Source of the DNA: Streptomyces ambofaciens ATCC 23877
GTDB taxonomy: Bacteria; Actinomycetota; Actinomycetes; Streptomycetales; Streptomycetaceae
Direction: 5' to 3'
Assembly: GCF_001267885.1 (NCBI RefSeq)
Contig: NZ_CP012382.1
Location: 4,637,001-4,701,000, forward strand
Length of the DNA stretch: 64,000 bases
Below, piece after piece: positions 29,980-38,919 of this stretch (its first letter is position 1; each line of letters starts with the position of its first letter). The position numbers and the translations under genes are program-made. The notes beneath the pieces are model-generated. The model did not search any database, had not been told where the DNA came from, and saw nothing but the letters and a program-made list of their open reading frames with translations.

Positions 29980-32614
29980 GACCCAGGTGCACGAGACCGC
30001 CGCGGCACCCGCCGCCGACGGCTCGAAGCCGCCCCGGAGCGGGCACGGTGACGACTCGCTCTTCAAGAACGCCTACTTCCTGATGCTCAGCACCGGCGTC
30101 TCCGCCGTGCTCGGCCTGGGCTTCTGGCTCGTGGCCGCCCGCTACTACTCGGAGGAGGCCGTCGGACAGGGCTCCGCCGCCATCGCCGCCATGCGGCTGC
30201 TCGCCAGCATCACGGCGACGACGATGATCGGCGCCGTGGTCCGCTTCGTGCCCCGCGCCGGCCGGGCGACCGGGCCGCTGGTGTGGCGTGCGTACGCGGC
30301 CAGCTCGGTGGTCGTGGCCGTGGCCGCGGTCGTCTTCCTGCTCACCCTGGACCTGTGGGGCGCCTCCTACGCGCCACTGGGCACCGCGGCGGCGGGCACG
30401 CTGTTCGTGGCGGCGAGTGTGGCCTGGGCGCTGCTCACCCTTCAGGACGGTGTGCTGACCGGGCTGCGGAAGGCGGAGTGGGTGCCCGCCGGGAACGCCG
30501 TGTTCTCGGTCGGGAAGCTGATCCTGCTGGCCGTCTTCGCCACCACGCTCCCGGTGCTCGGCATCTTCGTCTCCTGGGCCGTGGCCATCGCCTTCTCCAC
30601 TCTGCCCCTCGGCTGGCTGATCTTCCGCAGGCTCATCCCGCGCCAGGCCGCCGCCGACCACGACGTGGAACCGCCGAGGACCCGTGAGATGGGACGGTTC
30701 CTGGCCGGGGACTCGCTGGGCGCGCTGTTCAGCCTGGCGATGATCAACGTGCTGCCGGTGATGGTCGCCGTCAACTTCAGCGCCGCGCAGAACGGCTACT
30801 TCTACGTGGCGTACACCGTCGGCGGCACGATGGAGTTCATGGCCATCAACATGGCCTCCTCCCTCACCGCGCACGCCTCGCACGACCCGCGCCGCCTCGC
30901 CGACGGCGTCCGCGGAGCGCTGCGCCGCATGACGCTGCTGCTGGTGCCGGTGGTGCTCTTCCTGGTCGTCTTCGCCCCGCAGATCCTCGCGCCCTTCGAC
31001 GCGGACTACGCCGAGCACGGGTCCACGGTGCTGCGTCTGCTGGCCGTCGGGGCGCTGCCCAGGATCGTGGTCGAGCTGTACATCGGCGTGCTGCGCGTCC
31101 AGGGGCGCACGGGCATGCTCGCCGCCGTGCAGGGCGCCATGTGCGTCCTCGTGCTGGGCAGCGCCACGCTGCTGTTCACGCCGGCCGGGATCGCGGGCGC
31201 CGGCTGGGCGGTGCTGGGGGGCATGACCGTGGTCGCCGTGGGCTGCGCGCCCGGCCTGCGCGCCACCCTGCGGGGCACCGACGGAGCCGGGCGTACCGGG
31301 TCGGGCGGCACCGCGGGTCCGGGCGTCTCCGGCGGCCCCGGATCCGGGGGCGACCGCGAGTCCGCTCCCGGCACCTCGTACGGCACCCACTGGGCGCGGC
31401 TGAACGCCACCGCCGGGTACGGCACCAGCTGGGCGCGGCGGGCGGCGTACGAGGACGGGCGGTCCGGCCGGACGGGGGAGGACACGGTCGCCCTGTTCAT
31501 AGGGCGCCCGGGTTACGAACGGGAGGCCCTGGAGGCGGACACCCTCGCGGTGATCGTCCGGCGGCCCAGGGACCCCGAGGCCGAAGCCGAGCCCGGTGCA
31601 GCGCCACCGGTGTCCCGCGAGCCCGGCCCCGGACAGCCGGGGCCCGGCCCCTCGCCCGAGGAGCTTGGATCCGGTACGGGCGCCCGCACCGCCACCGGCT
31701 CCGGGCCCGAGCCCGGCCCCGGGGTCCGGTACGACGAGGTCGGCCCCGGGGTCCGGTACGACGAGGCCGGCCCCGGGAGCGGCGGCCTCGACGCCGGCCC
31801 CGGGACCGGACCCGACGACGGCCGCGCCGGCTCTGGGGCCGGCCGGCACGACGGCCCCGACGGCAGCCCCGGCCTCGATCGCGGCGACGTCCACGCCGAC
31901 GGCGCCGGCTTCGGCGGGGCGGACGACTCGGGGCCGTTCCCCGAGCGGCGTCTTCGGCCGGTCCTGTGGCTGCTGGTCGGCGCCGCCGCGGTGGTCCTGC
32001 TGGTGGCGTCGCGCGGGCTGCCCTGGTTGGGGGCCGCGTCCGGGGCCGACGCCGGAGCCGAGCTCACCGGGCGCGAGCTGCTGCGGGGGCTGCCCCTGCC
32101 GGCGCTGGTCGCGGGGGCCCTGCTGCTCGTGGTGTTCGTGGCGTCCGTGACCCTGTGCGCCGCGCCCGACCCCTGGCTGCCCGGCACCTCGTTGGGGGCC
32201 GCCGTCCTCGCCCTGCACGCGGCCCCCGTCGCCCTCGGCCGCCCACCGGAGCCGGTGGGCGGGACGCTCTACGCGGACACGGCCCGGGTCCTCGCGGACG
32301 CGATGGGTCTCGACGGGCCCGGCACGCTGTTGCGCTGGGTTCCGCTCGTCCTGCACCTGCTGTGTCTCGTACCGCTGTGGCTGCTGCTCGCCAAGGCGGG
32401 CGGTCGGCTGCCGTGGCAGGGACGCTGGGGGGTTCTGTACCTCGCCGCGGTGGGGGGCTGGGTCTGGCGTCAGGAGCTCGCGCCGGTCGGGCCGCCCCTC
32501 CTCCTGCTGTTCGTTCTCGTCGTCCTGCTCCTGTCGTCGCGCCGCCCGGCCGTCCCGGCGGACCAGGCGGAGCCCCCGCACCGCACCAGACCGAACGGCA
32601 TGTCCAGGCACTGA
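29972..32614 (+). CDS. Wzx/MVF-like polysaccharide flippase fused to a second membrane domain
   Basis: 880 residues. The first ~430 form a polysaccharide-export protein of the MOP superfamily with about 12-14 hydrophobic segments (KNAYFLMLSTGVSAVLGLGF at the start). A ~250-residue hydrophilic linker follows, rich in Gly, Pro, Glu and Asp with near-perfect repeats such as GPGVRYDEV/GPGVRYDEA. The last ~220 residues contain five to six further hydrophobic segments of unknown family. The GTG start lies in an 8-bp overlap with the DegT-like gene. Its likely role is moving lipid-linked oligosaccharide across the membrane; the linker and C-terminal domain are unusual for Wzx. Confidence 0.8.
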   Translation: MAETQVHETAAAPAADGSKPPRSGHGDDSLFKNAYFLMLSTGVSAVLGLGFWLVAARYYSEEAVGQGSAAIAAMRLLASITATTMIGAVVRFVPRAGRATGPLVWRAYAASSVVVAVAAVVFLLTLDLWGASYAPLGTAAAGTLFVAASVAWALLTLQDGVLTGLRKAEWVPAGNAVFSVGKLILLAVFATTLPVLGIFVSWAVAIAFSTLPLGWLIFRRLIPRQAAADHDVEPPRTREMGRFLAGDSLGALFSLAMINVLPVMVAVNFSAAQNGYFYVAYTVGGTMEFMAINMASSLTAHASHDPRRLADGVRGALRRMTLLLVPVVLFLVVFAPQILAPFDADYAEHGSTVLRLLAVGALPRIVVELYIGVLRVQGRTGMLAAVQGAMCVLVLGSATLLFTPAGIAGAGWAVLGGMTVVAVGCAPGLRATLRGTDGAGRTGSGGTAGPGVSGGPGSGGDRESAPGTSYGTHWARLNATAGYGTSWARRAAYEDGRSGRTGEDTVALFIGRPGYEREALEADTLAVIVRRPRDPEAEAEPGAAPPVSREPGPGQPGPGPSPEELGSGTGARTATGSGPEPGPGVRYDEVGPGVRYDEAGPGSGGLDAGPGTGPDDGRAGSGAGRHDGPDGSPGLDRGDVHADGAGFGGADDSGPFPERRLRPVLWLLVGAAAVVLLVASRGLPWLGAASGADAGAELTGRELLRGLPLPALVAGALLLVVFVASVTLCAAPDPWLPGTSLGAAVLALHAAPVALGRPPEPVGGTLYADTARVLADAMGLDGPGTLLRWVPLVLHLLCLVPLWLLLAKAGGRLPWQGRWGVLYLAAVGGWVWRQELAPVGPPLLLLFVLVVLLLSSRRPAVPADQAEPPHRTRPNGMSRH

Positions 32615-32653
32615 TCAAGCCCAGAGCCGAATCGCCAGGGGGAAGGAACCGAC

Positions 32654-34957
32654 GTGCGTCCGCCAACCACTCCGCGGGAGAGATCCGCACCAGAGCCCGC
32701 ACCCGGGCCAGAAACCCCGGACGCGCCGGACCGGGACGCACCGCCGCCCTCGGACGCACCGCCCTCGGACGCACGGCCTACGGCCGCCCCGCCGCCCACG
32801 GACGCCCCGCAGCCCTCGGACGCACCGCCGCCCACGGACGCCCCGCCGCCCACGGATGCGCCGGAAGCCCGGGAGAAGCGCACCGCGCGTGGGCCGGTCG
32901 CCCCGGGCCGTGAGCCCGGCGGCACCCCGGGCCGTGAGCCCGGCGGCATCACGGGGCGTGAGCACGGCGGCATCACCCCGCCCGAGCCGGTCGCCACGGC
33001 CTCGCAGGAGTCGGCGGCCACGACCTCCCAGGAAGCATCCGCACGCCCGGTCCGGCACACCGCCGCACGCGCCCACCGACCCCCTGTCCCGGAGCCCACC
33101 GGCTCCGCCGCCGAGCCGCCCGTGACGGATCTGTCCGACCTCGCCCCCGCCGCCTGGCCGGCCCGCGCGGCAGCCGCCTGGCCGGCCGTCCCCCTGGTCG
33201 TCGCGCTCGCCCTGTGGGTCCACGCGATGCGGCACACCGACGTCTCCGCCCTGGACGACTTCGGCCTCCTCAGCGCCCTGCACCCCACGTTCTGGGCCGG
33301 CCTCGCGGTGCTCACCGCCGGGTTCTGGTTCACGGTGCGCGACCCGAGCCGCCGCGAGGGCTGGTCGCTCGCGTACGTGCTCGGCCTGCTGGTGATGGAG
33401 CGGGCCACCCAGGCCGTCCTCTACCCGGCCCCGCTGTACGCGTGGGCGTGGAAGCACGACGCGGTCATCGACCACCTGCTCACCTCCGGCGGCCTCCAGA
33501 CGGCCGACCAGCTCGGCGACATGGCCGTCTACGACCAGTGGCCCGGCTTCTTCGCCGCCCAGGCCGCGCTGGTGCGGCTGCTGGGCGTGGACAACGCCGC
33601 GATGTACATGGCCTGGTGGCCGCTGGTCTCCAGCGTCATGCTGCTGCTTCCGCTGCTGCTGATCTACCGCACCTTCACCGCCGACCGACGGCTGATCTGG
33701 ACCGCCGTGTGGCTGTTCTGCGTCGGCAACTGGGTGGGGCAGGACTACTTCTCACCGCAGTCCGTCGCTTTCGCCCTGCACCTGGGCGTCATCGCGGTCG
33801 TCCTGCGTCGCTTCGGCCGCCCCGGCGGACGGCGCGGCCGGCCGGGGCAGGCGGTGTGGACCGTACTGCTCAGCGTGCTGGTCACCGCCGTGGTCGTCTC
33901 GCACCAACTCACCCCCGGCATGCTCGTCGTCACGCTCGTCGCGCTGGCCTTCACCCGACGCCACCGACACTGGGTCCCGGTGGCCACGACGGTGGTGCTC
34001 TTCCTGGCCTGGTGCCTGACGGCCGCACTGCCCTTCCTGTCCGCCGCCATGCCGGACATGATCCGCTCCATCGGTGACGTCGGCGCCAACGTCGAGACCG
34101 GCTACGGGGCCACGCCCACCGGCACCGGCGCCGTGGCGACCTCCTGGGCGGCCCGGCTGCTGTCGGCTTCCGTGCTGCTGCTCGCACTGGCCGGCGTCCT
34201 GCGTCAGCGGGTACTGCGGCACCGGGCGATGCCGTTGCTGCTGGTCGCGGCGGCCCCGCTGCCGATGTTCGTGGCGAGCAGCTACGGCAGCGAGATGATC
34301 TTCCGGGTCCTGCTCTTCATGCTGCCCGGCGCCGCGTTCTTCGCCGCCGCCGCGCTGCTGCCCAAGGTCCGCACGCTGGCCGCCGACGCCGCCGCGCGGG
34401 AGGCGGGGGGAGCCTCGCGGGTCGTCCCCGCCCGGCGCCGTCGCCGCCTCCCCCTGCCCGCGTCGCCCCCGCTGCGGTACGCCGCGTGGGTGCCGTTGCT
34501 CGCGCTGCTCGCCGGGACCTTCGCCTTCGTGCCGAGCTACTCCGGCAAGGACCGCATCAACTACTTCCCGCCCGACGAGGTGGCCCTCGTCCGGCACCTC
34601 TTCGACCAGGCACCCGACGACTCCCTGGTCGTCGCCGCCAACCGGAACTACCCGCTCGCCTACGAGCAGTACTGGCGGGTCGACCACTACTGGTTCCTGG
34701 ACGACGACCGGCGTCACGTCGACGAGATCGTGCGCGACCCGGCCGCCGTCCTCGCCCGGGACATGGCAGCCGTGGAGGCACCGGCCCGCGCCTACTTCCT
34801 GCTCACCCAGGGCCAGGTGGCCAACTCCGAGATGAACGGACAGCTGGACAAGGCCCAGTTGAGACGCCTCCGGGAGTCCGTGGCGAAGTCGTCGCGGTTC
34901 GAGCGCGTGGCGGAGAACAGCGCCGGCGTCCTCTACGCACTGAAACCGGCGAGCTGA
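32654..34957 (+). CDS. Large membrane protein, GT-C glycosyltransferase or polymerase-like
   Basis: 767 residues. The first ~165 are disordered and almost entirely Pro/Ala/Asp/Thr (repeated APPPTDAP). The rest has about 12 hydrophobic segments, an early acidic periplasmic-type loop (DQLGDMAVYDQWPGF) and a C-terminal soluble domain with FPPDEVALVRHLFDQAPDDSLVVAANRNYP. That arrangement resembles GT-C glycosyltransferases or Wzy polymerases, without a signature that decides. The GTG at 32654 is preceded by GGGGGAAGGAA, 39 nt after the flippase stop. Its neighbours suggest it acts on lipid-linked sugar at the outer face of the membrane. Confidence 0.72.
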   Translation: MRPPTTPRERSAPEPAPGPETPDAPDRDAPPPSDAPPSDARPTAAPPPTDAPQPSDAPPPTDAPPPTDAPEAREKRTARGPVAPGREPGGTPGREPGGITGREHGGITPPEPVATASQESAATTSQEASARPVRHTAARAHRPPVPEPTGSAAEPPVTDLSDLAPAAWPARAAAAWPAVPLVVALALWVHAMRHTDVSALDDFGLLSALHPTFWAGLAVLTAGFWFTVRDPSRREGWSLAYVLGLLVMERATQAVLYPAPLYAWAWKHDAVIDHLLTSGGLQTADQLGDMAVYDQWPGFFAAQAALVRLLGVDNAAMYMAWWPLVSSVMLLLPLLLIYRTFTADRRLIWTAVWLFCVGNWVGQDYFSPQSVAFALHLGVIAVVLRRFGRPGGRRGRPGQAVWTVLLSVLVTAVVVSHQLTPGMLVVTLVALAFTRRHRHWVPVATTVVLFLAWCLTAALPFLSAAMPDMIRSIGDVGANVETGYGATPTGTGAVATSWAARLLSASVLLLALAGVLRQRVLRHRAMPLLLVAAAPLPMFVASSYGSEMIFRVLLFMLPGAAFFAAAALLPKVRTLAADAAAREAGGASRVVPARRRRRLPLPASPPLRYAAWVPLLALLAGTFAFVPSYSGKDRINYFPPDEVALVRHLFDQAPDDSLVVAANRNYPLAYEQYWRVDHYWFLDDDRRHVDEIVRDPAAVLARDMAAVEAPARAYFLLTQGQVANSEMNGQLDKAQLRRLRESVAKSSRFERVAENSAGVLYALKPAS

Positions 34958-35005
34958 GCCGCCGGGCCGAGCGGCCACGAAGGCCGACAAGGCCAGGAAG
35001 GCCGA

Positions 35006-35063
35006 AGGCCAAGAAGGCCAAGAAGGCCAAGAAGGCCAAGAAGGCCAAGAAAGCCAAGAAAGC
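35006..35063 (+). repeat. AAGGCCAAG tandem array before a small membrane-protein gene
   Basis: About six 9-bp units of AAGGCCAAG, the later ones drifting to AAAGCCAAG, lie between the GT-C gene and the next start codon. The array is A-rich for this genome. Read in the frame of the downstream gene it would encode Lys-Lys-Ala repeats, but no ATG, GTG or TTG precedes it in that frame after the upstream stop. Confidence 0.8.
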
Positions 35064-35100
35064 TGCGAAGGCCGAAAGCCAAGAAAGAAGGGAGCGAGTG

Positions 35101-35553
35101 ATGACACCCCAGCACCTCGTGATCCGGATGCTGCCACCGTTCGGCGGCTGGCTGGCGCTCGCCGCGCTCGCCCTGCCCGGCGGCTCACCCCTGCGCGGCG
35201 CCGCGGTCGCGGCCTTCCTGGCCGTGGGCCCGGGCGCCGCCCTGGTCGGCGTCTGCGGCCCCGCGCTGCGGGCCCGGCGTGCGGAGGGCCCCGTGGAACG
35301 CCGGGACTCGGCATTCGAACGCCACTCCGACCTGCTGGAAGCGCTGATGCTGGCCGTCCTGCTGAGCGTGAGCGCCGCGATGCTGGTCGCCACGGTGCTG
35401 ATAGCCGCGCAGGCCTTCAGCGGGGACCGGGTGCTGCTGACGCTCACCCTGCTGACCACGCTCGCCGCGTTCTGCCCGCGCCTGCGTGCCTCCCCGACGC
35501 CCAGGACGGCGCCGGGGACGGCGCCGAGGACACGGAAGGGTTCCACTCTGTGA
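35101..35553 (+). CDS. Small membrane protein of unknown function in the polysaccharide locus
   Basis: 150 residues with three or four hydrophobic segments (about 12-28, 30-55, 80-105 and 110-125) separated by an Arg/Glu loop (ARRAEGPVERRDSAFERHSDLLEALM). I do not recognise the family. The ATG at 35101 has AAGGGAG about 7 nt upstream. The stop overlaps the GTG of the GH26-like gene by 4 bp. Tight coupling suggests it works with the GT-C protein or the hydrolase. Confidence 0.75.
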   Translation: MTPQHLVIRMLPPFGGWLALAALALPGGSPLRGAAVAAFLAVGPGAALVGVCGPALRARRAEGPVERRDSAFERHSDLLEALMLAVLLSVSAAMLVATVLIAAQAFSGDRVLLTLTLLTTLAAFCPRLRASPTPRTAPGTAPRTRKGSTL

Positions 35554-36683
35554 GGTTCGCCCGTCCCGCCCGCCGCACGTCCGCGGACCCGACGACGACC
35601 GGACGGCATCGCCGCCCCGGAGTCCCCGAGACCCACAGGAGCCGGCGCCGTCTGCTGCTCCTGTCCGTCACGGCCACCTGCGCGGTCCTGATCGCGGTGC
35701 TCGCCCTGCGCGACGCCTCCGGACCGGCCGGCCCGGCCGGCGCCGGGAGGTGCCGCCCGACCGCGCTCCTCGAACCCCCCTGCGGCGCCTGGTTCGGCGC
35801 CTTCGTGCCGCACGACAAGTCCGACCTGGCCGAGAAGGTGCGCGCCTACGAGAAGAACGTCGGCCGCAGACTCGACATCGTCTACACCTACCACGACATG
35901 TCCGCGGTCACGGAAACCCGCCTGGAGGGCCAGCTCCTGACCGAGCAGGAACAGCGCGTCGGCGCGGACCGCATGCTGCTGCTCTCCTGGGAGAGCAAGT
36001 GGTGGGGCGGTACGAAGAAGCAGCAGCCCACCTGGAGGCGGATCGCCGCCGGCGCGCTGGACGACTCCGTGATCGACGTCCAGGCCCGGCGCATCGGGGA
36101 GTACGGGCGGCGCACGGGGAAGAAGGTGTTCCTCTCCTTCGACCTGGAGATGGACACCCGTACGCCGGACAACGGCACACCGGCCGACTACGTCCGGGCC
36201 TACCGGCACATCCACGACCGTTTCCGCGAGCTGGGCGTCGACAACGTCGTGTGGACCTGGATCATCACCGGCTACCTGGACCACGCCGACCTGTTCGAGC
36301 GGATGTACCCCGGGGACGAGTACGTCGACTGGATCGGCTACAACCAGTACAACTACTACCTCTGCCACCGGGCGGACTGGCTGAGCTTCGCGCAGACCCA
36401 GCACGCCACCCACGACTGGATCCGCGCCCACCTCTCCGACGACAAGCCCCTGATGCTCTCGGAGTTCGGCAGCGCGTCGGACCCGAAGCGCCCGGACCGG
36501 CAGGCGGACTGGTACGCACAGGTGCCCCGGGTGCTCAAGGACCTGGAGGGGGTGAAGGCCGCCCTCCAGTGGAACTACCGCGACCCGGGACCCCACTGCG
36601 ACCTGGCCGTGAAGGGCGACCGGGCGTGGGCCGCCCTGCGCGAGGCGGCCGCCGACCCGCACCTCAACCAGCCGCGGCGCTGA
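35550..36683 (+). CDS. GH26-like glycoside hydrolase, membrane-anchored or secreted
   Basis: 377 residues. A charged N-terminus precedes one hydrophobic segment at about residues 35-52 (LLLLSVTATCAVLIAVLAL), a signal anchor or long signal peptide. The catalytic domain follows, with FLSFDLEMDTR as the likely acid/base region, WTWIITGYLDHADLFERMYPG, DWIGYNQYNY, and LMLSEFGSAS whose Glu is the expected nucleophile. GH26 includes mannanases and glucanases; exopolysaccharide loci often carry such enzymes for trimming. The start is a GTG in a 4-bp overlap. It is the last gene of the plus-strand half of the locus. Confidence 0.83.
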   Translation: MRFARPARRTSADPTTTGRHRRPGVPETHRSRRRLLLLSVTATCAVLIAVLALRDASGPAGPAGAGRCRPTALLEPPCGAWFGAFVPHDKSDLAEKVRAYEKNVGRRLDIVYTYHDMSAVTETRLEGQLLTEQEQRVGADRMLLLSWESKWWGGTKKQQPTWRRIAAGALDDSVIDVQARRIGEYGRRTGKKVFLSFDLEMDTRTPDNGTPADYVRAYRHIHDRFRELGVDNVVWTWIITGYLDHADLFERMYPGDEYVDWIGYNQYNYYLCHRADWLSFAQTQHATHDWIRAHLSDDKPLMLSEFGSASDPKRPDRQADWYAQVPRVLKDLEGVKAALQWNYRDPGPHCDLAVKGDRAWAALREAAADPHLNQPRR

Positions 36684-36706
36684 CGGGGGCGGCGCCCGCG
36701 GTCAGC
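36679..36706. terminator. Hairpin between the convergent halves of the polysaccharide locus
   Basis: GCTGAC (36679-36684) pairs with GTCAGC (36701-36706), with GGGC/GCCC pairing inside. The stem spans both converging stop codons. Confidence 0.45.
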
Positions 36707-37544
36707 CGGCGAACTCCGGCCCCCGCACCATGGCGCGCCCCCGCCGGTACCACCGCCACGCGACCGTCCTGGGCCCGTCCCGGTAGGGGGCGATGCGGGC
36801 ACCCCCTCCCGCCAGCCACTCCTCGACGTCGGCGACCGTGTGGCTCCGCCGCACGATGAGCCGGGCGATGCGGTACCGCTCGTCGCGGTCCGAGCTCAGG
36901 GCGTGCCGCACGGCGGTCGCCGTCTCGTACCCGGCGCGGGCCGACGAGGCGCGTACCCGCGCGCTGTTGTAGCCGTGCGGATAGGCGAGATGGCGGACCG
37001 GGTGGCCGAGGGCGTCCTCCAGCACGGCCTTGGAGTCGCGCAGTTCGCGGGCCAGTCGCTCGGCGGACAGGGTGTCGAGTTGGGCGTGGGTGACGGTGTG
37101 GCTGCCGATCTCCATGCCGGAACGTTCCAGCTCCGGCACCGCGTCCAGGGTCATCATCGGAGCGGGTGGCAGCAGACTGCGACCGCCCGGGGCGATGGCC
37201 CCGGTGGTGAGGTAGGCGGTCGCGGGCAGCCCGCGCCCGGCCAGTGCCTCGGCCGTGCGGCCGGGCAGGTCGGCGAAGCCGTCGTCGAAGGTGAGCAGGA
37301 CGGGCCGGGCCGGCAGCGGCGCCCTCCCGGCCAGCTGGTCCGCGAGCCCGCTGATGGTGACGGGCGTCCGGCCGCTGTCGACGATCGCGTCCAGGTGAGC
37401 GGCGAAGTCCCGGGGAGTGACGGTGAACTCGGCGATCCAGGAAGGCGGATCGTCCATCACCGCGTGGTAGAGGAAGACGGGGATGTGCCCGGCCGCCGCC
37501 CGGCCGCCCTCCCGCGCCGCACCCGCTCGCGCGCCCTCGTTCAT
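36702..37544 (-). CDS. Polysaccharide deacetylase (NodB homology domain)
   Basis: 280 residues, carbohydrate esterase family 4. Metal and catalytic motifs are intact: TFDDGFADL (motif 1), SHTVTHAQL (motif 2 His pair) and LAYPHGYN (motif 3). CE4 enzymes remove N-acetyl groups from polymers such as poly-N-acetylglucosamine, chitin-type chains or peptidoglycan. No signal peptide is visible, so export or cytosolic action on a lipid-linked precursor is open. Its ATG overlaps the glycosyltransferase stop by 4 bp. The C-terminus is Arg-rich and may lie near the membrane. Confidence 0.9.
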   Translation of the reverse strand: MNEGARAGAAREGGRAAAGHIPVFLYHAVMDDPPSWIAEFTVTPRDFAAHLDAIVDSGRTPVTISGLADQLAGRAPLPARPVLLTFDDGFADLPGRTAEALAGRGLPATAYLTTGAIAPGGRSLLPPAPMMTLDAVPELERSGMEIGSHTVTHAQLDTLSAERLARELRDSKAVLEDALGHPVRHLAYPHGYNSARVRASSARAGYETATAVRHALSSDRDERYRIARLIVRRSHTVADVEEWLAGGGARIAPYRDGPRTVAWRWYRRGRAMVRGPEFAG

Positions 37545-38890
37545 CCCGCCTCCCGTCCGACCGTGCGCAGGGCGCGACGAGCGCGCAGGTAGCCGACGGG
37601 CCCGTACAGCATGCCCCGCAGCTGTAGCCGTGCCAGGCGCCGCGGCCAGGGATGCGTACGGGAGTCGTGCCCACCCGGCGCCCCCGTCACGGGCCCCGCG
37701 CCGCCACCGGCGTCGGGGTCACCGGCCGCGGTCACGTCGGCGGCGCGCGCCTCGGTCGCGCGGACGGCGGTCAGCGCCCGCGCGTGCGCCAGCCCGCCCG
37801 GCACCCGGGCGAGGAGGGCGGGCAGCAGCGCGGGCCGGTTCACCAGGATCGCCGTGAGGTAGGCGGTGAGGCCCGCCCCGTAGCCGTACGCCTGGGTCTC
37901 CAGGTCCCGCCAGGTCTCCCGGTGGTGGTGCCAGACCAGCGCCGAGGGGGTGTAGCGCAGCCGGTGGCCCTGGGCGAGGACGCGGACGAAGCCGTAGAGG
38001 TCGTCGCCGCCCCGCGCCCGCGTGCCCGCGCCGGTCGCCGGGTCGAAACCGCCGACCGCCCGCAGCACCTCTGTGCGGAAGGCCATGCTGGCGCCGGAGC
38101 CGAAGCGTCCCGCGGTGAAGGGGAACAGCGGTTCGTCGGCGGGCGGGCGCTCGGGGTCGTACGTCCGGGGGGTGAAGCCCTTCGCGAAGCCGCCGTGGCT
38201 CTCCAGCAGCACCTGGGCGGGGGTGCCCAGCCGCGCGGGCAGGATCAGCCCCGTGGCGCAGCCCAGGCGCGGGTCGGCGGCGAAGGGCGCGGTCAGTTCG
38301 GTGAGCCAGCGCGGGTCCGCGACCACGTCGTCGTCGGTGAAGGCGACCACCGCGCCGCGTACGGCCGAGAGCCCCCGGTTGTGCGCGATCGCCAGCCCGG
38401 GGACCGGTTCGCGGACGTAGCCCACCCGCTCCCCGTACTTCCGCTCGACCAGCTCCCGGGTCTCCTCGGTCTCGGGGGCGTTGTCGACGACGACGATCTC
38501 GAAGTCCGGGTGGTCCTGCGCGAGCAGGGAGTCCAGGGCGCGGGCGAGCTGGTCCGCGCGTTCCCGGGTGGCGACCACGACACTGGCGGACGGCGGCGCG
38601 GGCGACGGCCCGGGCGCGGCCCCGCGGGGCACTTCCCGGGCGAGCGCCGCCAGCACCCGCGTGGGATCGGCGCCCTCGGGCACCTCCCCGAGCAGCGTGC
38701 CGACGGGCCGCCCCGCCCGCCTCACCAGGAGGAACACCGCGCCGGACGTCACCGGCGGGCTGCCCGGCCCCGGTCTCAGCATGGGCCCTTCGTCGCCGAG
38801 GTCCAGCTCGGCGACCTGCACCGGTCCGATGCTCAGGAACTCCGCGATCTCCCGTCGTGTCTCCTGCCGCGCACGCCGCACGCCGGCCAT
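37541..38890 (-). CDS. Family 2 glycosyltransferase
   Basis: About 449 residues. An N-terminal ~110-residue region precedes the GT-A fold: SVVVATRERADQLARALDSLLAQ starts the domain, and the metal-binding triad is in AFTDDDVVADPRWL. C-terminal GGDDLYGFVRVLAQGHRLRYTP and WHHHRETWRD follow the usual GT2 order. I chose the ATG at 38890 because GAGGGGGG precedes it; an ATG at 38923 that overlaps the upstream stop by 4 bp would add 11 residues. It lies between the CelD-like acyltransferase and the deacetylase, coupled to both. Confidence 0.88.
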   Translation of the reverse strand: MAGVRRARQETRREIAEFLSIGPVQVAELDLGDEGPMLRPGPGSPPVTSGAVFLLVRRAGRPVGTLLGEVPEGADPTRVLAALAREVPRGAAPGPSPAPPSASVVVATRERADQLARALDSLLAQDHPDFEIVVVDNAPETEETRELVERKYGERVGYVREPVPGLAIAHNRGLSAVRGAVVAFTDDDVVADPRWLTELTAPFAADPRLGCATGLILPARLGTPAQVLLESHGGFAKGFTPRTYDPERPPADEPLFPFTAGRFGSGASMAFRTEVLRAVGGFDPATGAGTRARGGDDLYGFVRVLAQGHRLRYTPSALVWHHHRETWRDLETQAYGYGAGLTAYLTAILVNRPALLPALLARVPGGLAHARALTAVRATEARAADVTAAGDPDAGGGAGPVTGAPGGHDSRTHPWPRRLARLQLRGMLYGPVGYLRARRALRTVGREAG

Positions 38891-38919
38891 GCGCCCACCC
38901 CCCTCGTGGTTGCCCTCCG

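Noticed and set aside
34960..35101. A histone-like Lys-Lys-Ala N-terminus for the 35101 protein.
   Set aside because: No ATG, GTG or TTG start lies in frame between the preceding stop and the repeats, and the ATG at 35101 has a good ribosome-binding sequence.
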